Program-made: the position numbers and the translations under genes | The notes under the pieces: model-generated | What the model was told of the DNA's origin: nothing | The model's input: the letters and a program-made list of their open reading frames with translations, nothing else | Databases searched by the model: none | Assembly: GCA_019248265.1 (NCBI GenBank) | Contig: JAEHGX010000005.1 | Coordinates: 19,274-83,273, forward strand | DNA from: Candidatus Falkowbacteria bacterium S5_I03 | GTDB taxonomy: Bacteria; Patescibacteriota; Patescibacteriia; Patescibacteriales; UBA12465 | DNA: 64,000 bases | Direction: 5' to 3' | Part shown: positions 59,871 through 64,000 of the stretch, piece after piece | Layout of the letters: each line of letters starts with the position of its first letter | How positions within the stretch are numbered: the stretch's first letter is position 1

Positions 59871-59900
59871 AAAAAAGCACTCCCTTAAACCGGAGCGCTT
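59871..59900. terminator. Terminator between the 3D-domain gene and ppsA
   Basis: Stem AAAAAAGCACTCC / GGAGCGCTTTTTT (one mismatch), T-run either way. Confidence 0.8.
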
Positions 59901-59917
59901 TTTTATAAACTCTTTAT

Positions 59918-62329
59918 TTAGAAAAATAAGCTTAAGAACCCTCTCTTTTTTCTTAAATGTTGTTCTTTCTTATAAATTGCCACGGTTGTCGGAACTACGG
60001 AATCAGGATTTAGTGATAGACTATCGATTCCTTGTTCTACTAAGAACTCGGCAAAGTCAGGGAAGTCACTCGGACCTTGTCCACAAATACCAACCTTGCG
60101 TTTATTTTTCTTGGCGGTGGCGATCAAATTTTTAATCAAAATTTTTACTGCCTCATTTTTTTCATTAGAAACTCCCAAAACCTCCAAAGCGCCGCCGGCA
60201 TCGCGATCTATTCCTAAAGTAAGTTGTGTTAAATCATTAGAACCGATAGAGAAGCCATCAAAAATATAGCAAAACTTATCAGCTAAGATAATATTGGCCG
60301 GAATTTCAGCCATCATATAAACCTCTAGACCATTTTGACCTCTCTTCAAGCCATTTTCCGCCATAATTTCTAAAACTCTTCTACCCTCCTCAACTGTCCG
60401 ACAAAATGGGACCATAACTTTCAAGTTATTAAGCTTCATTTTCTCGCGGACAATTTTTATCGCCTGACATTCAAGTTTAAACGCCGGTAAGAATATCTTG
60501 GAATAATAACGGCTTGCTCCTCTAAAGCCAATCATTGGGTTAGATTCCAACGGCTCATATTCTTTACCTCCAATTAGATTAGCATACTCGTTACTTTTGA
60601 AATCACTGAGACGGAAAATAACATCTTTAGGATAATATGCCGCCGCAATCATGGCCATTCCTTGCGCCAAGCGGTCAACAAAAAATTGTTTTTTATCAAT
60701 ATAACCAACGGTTAGTTTATCAATTTCATTCTTAACCGCCTTATCTTTTAAGCGGCCGTAATTAATAAGCGCGAGCGGATGAATTTTAATATAATTATTA
60801 ATGATAAATTCTAGGCGCGCTAAACCAACGCCATCATTAGGCAGCATAGAATTAAGGAAAGCTTTGTCCGGCTCGCCGACATTCATCATTATCTTTGTCT
60901 TCGGCTTTTTTAAATCCTTAACATCAATCTGTTCATTTTTAAACGGCAATACACCCTCATAAACAAAGCCAGTTTCTCCTTCGGCGCAGCTAACGGTAAT
61001 TTTCTGGCCATTTTTAATCTTCACTGAACAATTTTTAGTACCTACTACACACGGAATTCCTAATTCCCGAGAAACAATGGCGGCATGGCAGGTGCGGCCA
61101 CCCTTGTCAGTTACAATTGCCGAAGCAATTTTCATGATTGGCTCCCAATCCGGATCAGTCATATCGGTAACCAGCACTTGTCCGGGCTTGAACTTGGCAA
61201 TATCTTTAATACTCATCATTCGATTAGCAATCCCGGCGCCAATTTTATTGCCAACGCTTTGTCCAGAAGTAATCACTTTGCCTTTTTTCTCCAAACTATA
61301 GCGTTCAATAACATTTTTACTATGAACACTTTGAACGGTCTCCGGACGCGCTTGAATAATGAACATTTCTTGCGTTCGACCGTCTAGAGCCCATTCGATA
61401 TCCATCGGACGTTTATAATGTTCTTCGATTATCATCGCCCACTCGGCTAATTGTAAAACTTGTTTATCAGAAATTGATGGCTTTAAGCGATCCGCCTCTG
61501 AAACTGGAATATTTTTAACCGGATTTTTGCCTTTTAAATCATAAACCATGCGCTTAGCCTTCTGGCCGATGCTTCTGGAAATTATCGCCTTGGTTGGTTT
61601 GAAAACGTAAAATTCATCCGGGGTGACATGGCCCTGAACAATATTTTCGCCTAAACCAAAAATTGAATTAATTAAAACAGCGTTTTTAAAGCCGGACTCG
61701 GTATCAATAGTAAACATCACGCCGGAAGAACCTAAATCGGAGCGCACCATTTTTTGGACACCGACAGAAAGGGCAATCGAAAAATGATCGAACTTCTTAT
61801 CAACCCGGTAAGAAATAGCGCGATTAGTAAATAAAGAAGCAATACATTTTTTAACCGCGAGCAGTAAATCACTAGCGCCGCTAACATTTAAATATGTTTC
61901 TTGCTGGCCGGCGAAAGAAGCATCAGGCAAGTCTTCAGCGGTGGCGCTAGAACGGACGGCAACGTCAGTTTTTTGAGATTTATAATGAGAGGACAGCTCT
62001 TTATAGGCGCTGATAATTTCTGTTTCCAAATCTTTAGGAAATGGTGTGGCAATAATTAATTTTCTTATTTCCTCGCCTCGGTTCATTAAATCCTTAACAT
62101 TGTGAGTATCTAAGCCCTTAAGAATTTTCTTAATCTTATTCTTCAAATCGGCAGAATCAAGAAAATAACGATAAGCATCGGCTGTGGTCGCATAACCGTT
62201 AGGAACACGCAGCCCCTTCTGAGTTAAAGTGCCATACATCTCCCCTAAAGAAGCGTTTTTGCCACCAACTTGGGGTACGTCTTTAATGGAAACCTCACTA
62301 AAAAATTTAACAAATTTATTTTTAACCAT
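59918..62329 (-). CDS. ppsA: Phosphoenolpyruvate synthase
   Basis: 803 residues, full length. N-terminal ATP-grasp domain (VGGKNASLGEMYGTL, VRSSATAEDLPDASFAGQQETYLNVSG), swivel domain DMTDPDWEPIMKIASAIVTDKGGRTCHAAIVSRELGIPCVVGT with the phosphohistidine (about 417), and the TIM-barrel with DGVGLARLEFIIN, ESNPMIGFRGASRYY, MVPFCRT and IGSNDLTQLTLGIDRD, closing with CGQGPSD. Converts pyruvate and ATP to PEP, AMP and phosphate; in reduced CPR metabolism it also may work in the ATP-forming direction (inference). Confidence 0.97.
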   Translation of the reverse strand: MVKNKFVKFFSEVSIKDVPQVGGKNASLGEMYGTLTQKGLRVPNGYATTADAYRYFLDSADLKNKIKKILKGLDTHNVKDLMNRGEEIRKLIIATPFPKDLETEIISAYKELSSHYKSQKTDVAVRSSATAEDLPDASFAGQQETYLNVSGASDLLLAVKKCIASLFTNRAISYRVDKKFDHFSIALSVGVQKMVRSDLGSSGVMFTIDTESGFKNAVLINSIFGLGENIVQGHVTPDEFYVFKPTKAIISRSIGQKAKRMVYDLKGKNPVKNIPVSEADRLKPSISDKQVLQLAEWAMIIEEHYKRPMDIEWALDGRTQEMFIIQARPETVQSVHSKNVIERYSLEKKGKVITSGQSVGNKIGAGIANRMMSIKDIAKFKPGQVLVTDMTDPDWEPIMKIASAIVTDKGGRTCHAAIVSRELGIPCVVGTKNCSVKIKNGQKITVSCAEGETGFVYEGVLPFKNEQIDVKDLKKPKTKIMMNVGEPDKAFLNSMLPNDGVGLARLEFIINNYIKIHPLALINYGRLKDKAVKNEIDKLTVGYIDKKQFFVDRLAQGMAMIAAAYYPKDVIFRLSDFKSNEYANLIGGKEYEPLESNPMIGFRGASRYYSKIFLPAFKLECQAIKIVREKMKLNNLKVMVPFCRTVEEGRRVLEIMAENGLKRGQNGLEVYMMAEIPANIILADKFCYIFDGFSIGSNDLTQLTLGIDRDAGGALEVLGVSNEKNEAVKILIKNLIATAKKNKRKVGICGQGPSDFPDFAEFLVEQGIDSLSLNPDSVVPTTVAIYKKEQHLRKKRGFLSLFF

Positions 62330-62419
62330 AAAACAAAGGGTTTAATATTTTTTTATTTTTATAACCTTATTATAACACAATCTTTACTTTATAAAAATAA
62401 TCATTTAATATAAAAACAT

Positions 62420-62501
62420 GCGGACGTGGCGAAACTGGTAGACGCACTAGCCTTAGGAGCTAGCGGGGCAACTCTTGAGAGTTCGAGTCTCTCCGTCCGC
62501 A
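62420..62501 (+). tRNA. tRNA-Leu (TAG)
   Basis: 82-nt class II tRNA: acceptor GCGGACG / CGTCCGC, anticodon arm CTAGC CTTAGGA GCTAG (anticodon TAG), variable arm, T arm GAGAGTTCGAGTCTCTC, discriminator A. Confidence 0.96.
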
Positions 62502-62528
62502 CCGAAAAATAGACCAAAAATCCAAAAA

Positions 62529-62559
62529 AAACAACATCCTCCAAGATGCTGTTTTTTTT
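62529..62559 (+). terminator. Terminator after tRNA-Leu
   Basis: Stem AAACAACATC / GATGCTGTTT (one mismatch), then a T-run. Confidence 0.75.
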
Positions 62560-62586
62560 GCCAAGTAACTCTAAACTTGATAAACT
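62558..62586 (+). promoter_or_regulatory. Promoter giving a leaderless lgt transcript
   Basis: TTGCCA (62558), 17-base spacer, TAAACT (62581). The lgt ATG at 62593 is seven bases after the -10. Confidence 0.5.
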
Positions 62587-62592
62587 GAAGAT

Positions 62593-63420
62593 ATGATAAC
62601 TTGGCTTCATACTTTTTTACCGACAACAATTATTTTTAATTGGGGACCGCTTACTCTTCACTGGTATGGCTTGTTTATCGTGCTCGGTATCATAGCCGCC
62701 ATGCTTGTCAGTTTTCATTTAGGAAAAAAATATTATCAAATCGAACCCAATGATATTTTTGATTTAGCCTTCTGGTTAATTATCGGTGGCCTTATCGGTG
62801 CTCGTTTATATGATAACTTACTCCAGCTTCCCTATTATCTTAAGCACCCCGGTCAAATACTGGCCGTTTGGAACGGCGGCTTGGCCATCCACGGCTCGAT
62901 TATCGCCGGGGTGATTATCATTTTTTTCTTTGCCCGCTCTAAAAAAATAACTTTTTTTAAACTTAGCGCTCTAATTGTTCCGGGTCTAGCTTTAGGTCAA
63001 GCGATTGGACGCTGGGGAAATTATTTTAACCAAGAAATCTTTGGTCTGCCAACCAATCTCCCTTGGGGTATTCCTATTGCCGTTTTAAACCGCCCAACAG
63101 ATTATATAAGCTCCCAATATTTTCATCCGACATTTTTATATGAAAGCTTGGGTTCATTATTAATTTTTATAATTCTTTATTTACTGACAATCAGATTTGG
63201 AAAAAAACAAAAATTAAATTTAAATTCATACATTTGGCTAACTGCCATTTATTTGATATCATATTCCTTGCTCCGTTTCTTATTAGAGTTTATTCGTTTA
63301 GATTACGCCCCGCTTTTTTTAGGACTACGCTGGCCGCAAGTTATGAGTCTGCTGATAATTATCGGCGGCCTTCTATTATTAATTATTAAAAACCATGTTT
63401 TCGTTAAACTTCAAAAATAA
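62593..63420 (+). CDS. lgt: Prolipoprotein diacylglyceryl transferase
   Basis: 275 residues with about seven membrane helices. Family signature WNGGLAIHGSIIAGV (His of HGG/IHGG), GLALGQAIGRWGNYFNQEIFGLPTNLPWGI and HPTFLYESLGSL. It adds diacylglycerol to the lipobox Cys; LspA (39358) then trims the signal peptide, so both early lipoprotein steps are in the window. Overlaps the MFS gene by 26 bases. Confidence 0.96.
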   Translation: MITWLHTFLPTTIIFNWGPLTLHWYGLFIVLGIIAAMLVSFHLGKKYYQIEPNDIFDLAFWLIIGGLIGARLYDNLLQLPYYLKHPGQILAVWNGGLAIHGSIIAGVIIIFFFARSKKITFFKLSALIVPGLALGQAIGRWGNYFNQEIFGLPTNLPWGIPIAVLNRPTDYISSQYFHPTFLYESLGSLLIFIILYLLTIRFGKKQKLNLNSYIWLTAIYLISYSLLRFLLEFIRLDYAPLFLGLRWPQVMSLLIIIGGLLLLIIKNHVFVKLQK

Positions 63421-64000
63421 AAGCAATCGCTATCGCCAACAAATAACCTATACGATGGGTTTTATCCTCGCTGTTTCTACTGCTCTGCCGACTTATATTC
63501 AATCGAGTTTTTTAGCCCAATACATTAACCTGGAATTAACAAGTCTGTTTTTTGTAATCAATAATCTTATTACGGTGGTCGCCATCATCTTCTTCCCTCG
63601 CTTTATTAAAAAACTAAGCAATTACTTCAGCGCCCAACTAAGCATTGGTCTCCATGGCCTCGCCTTATTAGGCCTAGCGACCCTGACAAACCCGGCTCTA
63701 GTAGTAATTTCATTTTTATTATTTACCGTCACCACCAATCTGCTCTGGATAAATATGGATATTTTTTTAGAGGCCGCCTCGGTCAACAATAAAACCGGAA
63801 GAATCAGGACTATGTATTTAACTCTAACCAATATCGGCTGGATATTAGTTCCTATCTTTTCGGCCTATTTGGTAAAAATTGGTAATTACACCTTACCCTT
63901 TTTAATCTCGGCGGCCTTAATTGTTCCTGTATTCTTTATTCTTCTAATTAAAAAAAATAATTTAAAACTTAGTAAAAAATATAAGCAGGAAAAAATTGGT
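63395..64000 (+). CDS. MFS-type transporter (partial)
   Basis: 202 residues visible; the gene continues past the right edge. Starts at an ATG inside lgt (26-base overlap). Several hydrophobic helices: TMGFILAVSTALPTYIQSSFLA, LFFVINNLITVVAIIFFP, LGLATLTNPALVVISFLLFTVTTNLLWINMDIFLEAAS, then IGWILVPIFSAYLV and LISAALIVPVFFILLI. The topology fits the N-terminal half of a 12-helix MFS transporter; substrate unknown. Confidence 0.8.
   Translation, partial: MFSLNFKNKSNRYRQQITYTMGFILAVSTALPTYIQSSFLAQYINLELTSLFFVINNLITVVAIIFFPRFIKKLSNYFSAQLSIGLHGLALLGLATLTNPALVVISFLLFTVTTNLLWINMDIFLEAASVNNKTGRIRTMYLTLTNIGWILVPIFSAYLVKIGNYTLPFLISAALIVPVFFILLIKKNNLKLSKKYKQEKIG

Overview
The window looks like a chromosome segment of a Candidate Phyla Radiation (Patescibacteria) bacterium, most like the Parcubacteria side. 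This is an inference from gene content: small AT-rich genes, one-copy housekeeping genes with CPR-style architectures, an alpha2-type glycyl-tRNA synthetase, runs of small two-helix pilin-like proteins, a split PurH pathway, few Shine-Dalgarno sites and frequent extended -10 promoters. UGA is used as a normal stop (ends of the genes at 8176-8673, 25445-26815 and 34354-34827), so this is code 11, not the UGA-Gly code of Gracilibacteria. No rRNA, prophage, insertion sequence or CRISPR array is visible.

Layout. 1-3456: a lysine/alanine-rich DNA-binding protein (cut by the window edge), then argS-glyS on the minus strand. 3491-8718: an operon of a membrane protein, a tandem-fused PilB-type ATPase, a translin-like protein and a YfcE-type phosphoesterase. 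8753-19044: a UvrA lacking the UvrB-binding domain, a PLD-type phospholipid synthase, an ATP-grasp enzyme, a membrane-anchored methyltransferase, a PurO-like IMP cyclohydrolase facing a stand-alone AICAR transformylase, small membrane proteins, tRNA-Glu and a short UDP-sugar dehydrogenase. 19119-23233: tsaD, tRNA-Cys, a 650-bp non-coding stretch with two perfect DnaA boxes and an apparent 340-nt structured RNA, then ychF and a Trm11-like methylase. 23378-25397: rpsF-ssb-rpsR-efp behind a structured leader. 25445-27859: O-antigen-ligase-like protein, pseudouridine synthase, membrane protein.

27888-35338: an accessory run between tRNA-Ser and tRNA-Arg, all on the plus strand, of small metabolite and nucleotide-handling enzymes (Nudix, HIT, PEP-swivel protein, methyltransferase, inositol phosphatase, two histidine phosphatases, CYTH, YfiH/laccase, GNAT, P-loop kinase, SET). 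35348-42615: an AstE/AspA-like deacylase, GNAT, a TrpR/YerC-type repressor with a palindromic operator, unknown secreted proteins, DksA-type protein, lspA, tsaE, four tRNAs counting Asp, Val and Leu here, rplS and a CMP-kinase-like gene. 42639-47586: smc without a recognisable hinge, and a ComM/YifB ATPase.

47583-57672: an envelope region with a sugar-type solute-binding lipoprotein, a RodZ-like HTH protein, a family-2 glycosyltransferase, a polytopic membrane protein and seven paralogous two-helix pilin-like proteins, six of them in tandem (53947-56478). 57704-64000: NhaD antiporter, a 3D-domain protein behind a leader terminator, PEP synthase, tRNA-Leu, lgt and the start of an MFS transporter.

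The most unusual items are the unassigned structured RNA at 20490-20831 with the adjacent DnaA-box pair, the hinge-less SMC, the UvrB-domain-less UvrA, the double PilB ATPase, the bacterial translin, and the pilin-like array with an 18-bp intercistronic hairpin.
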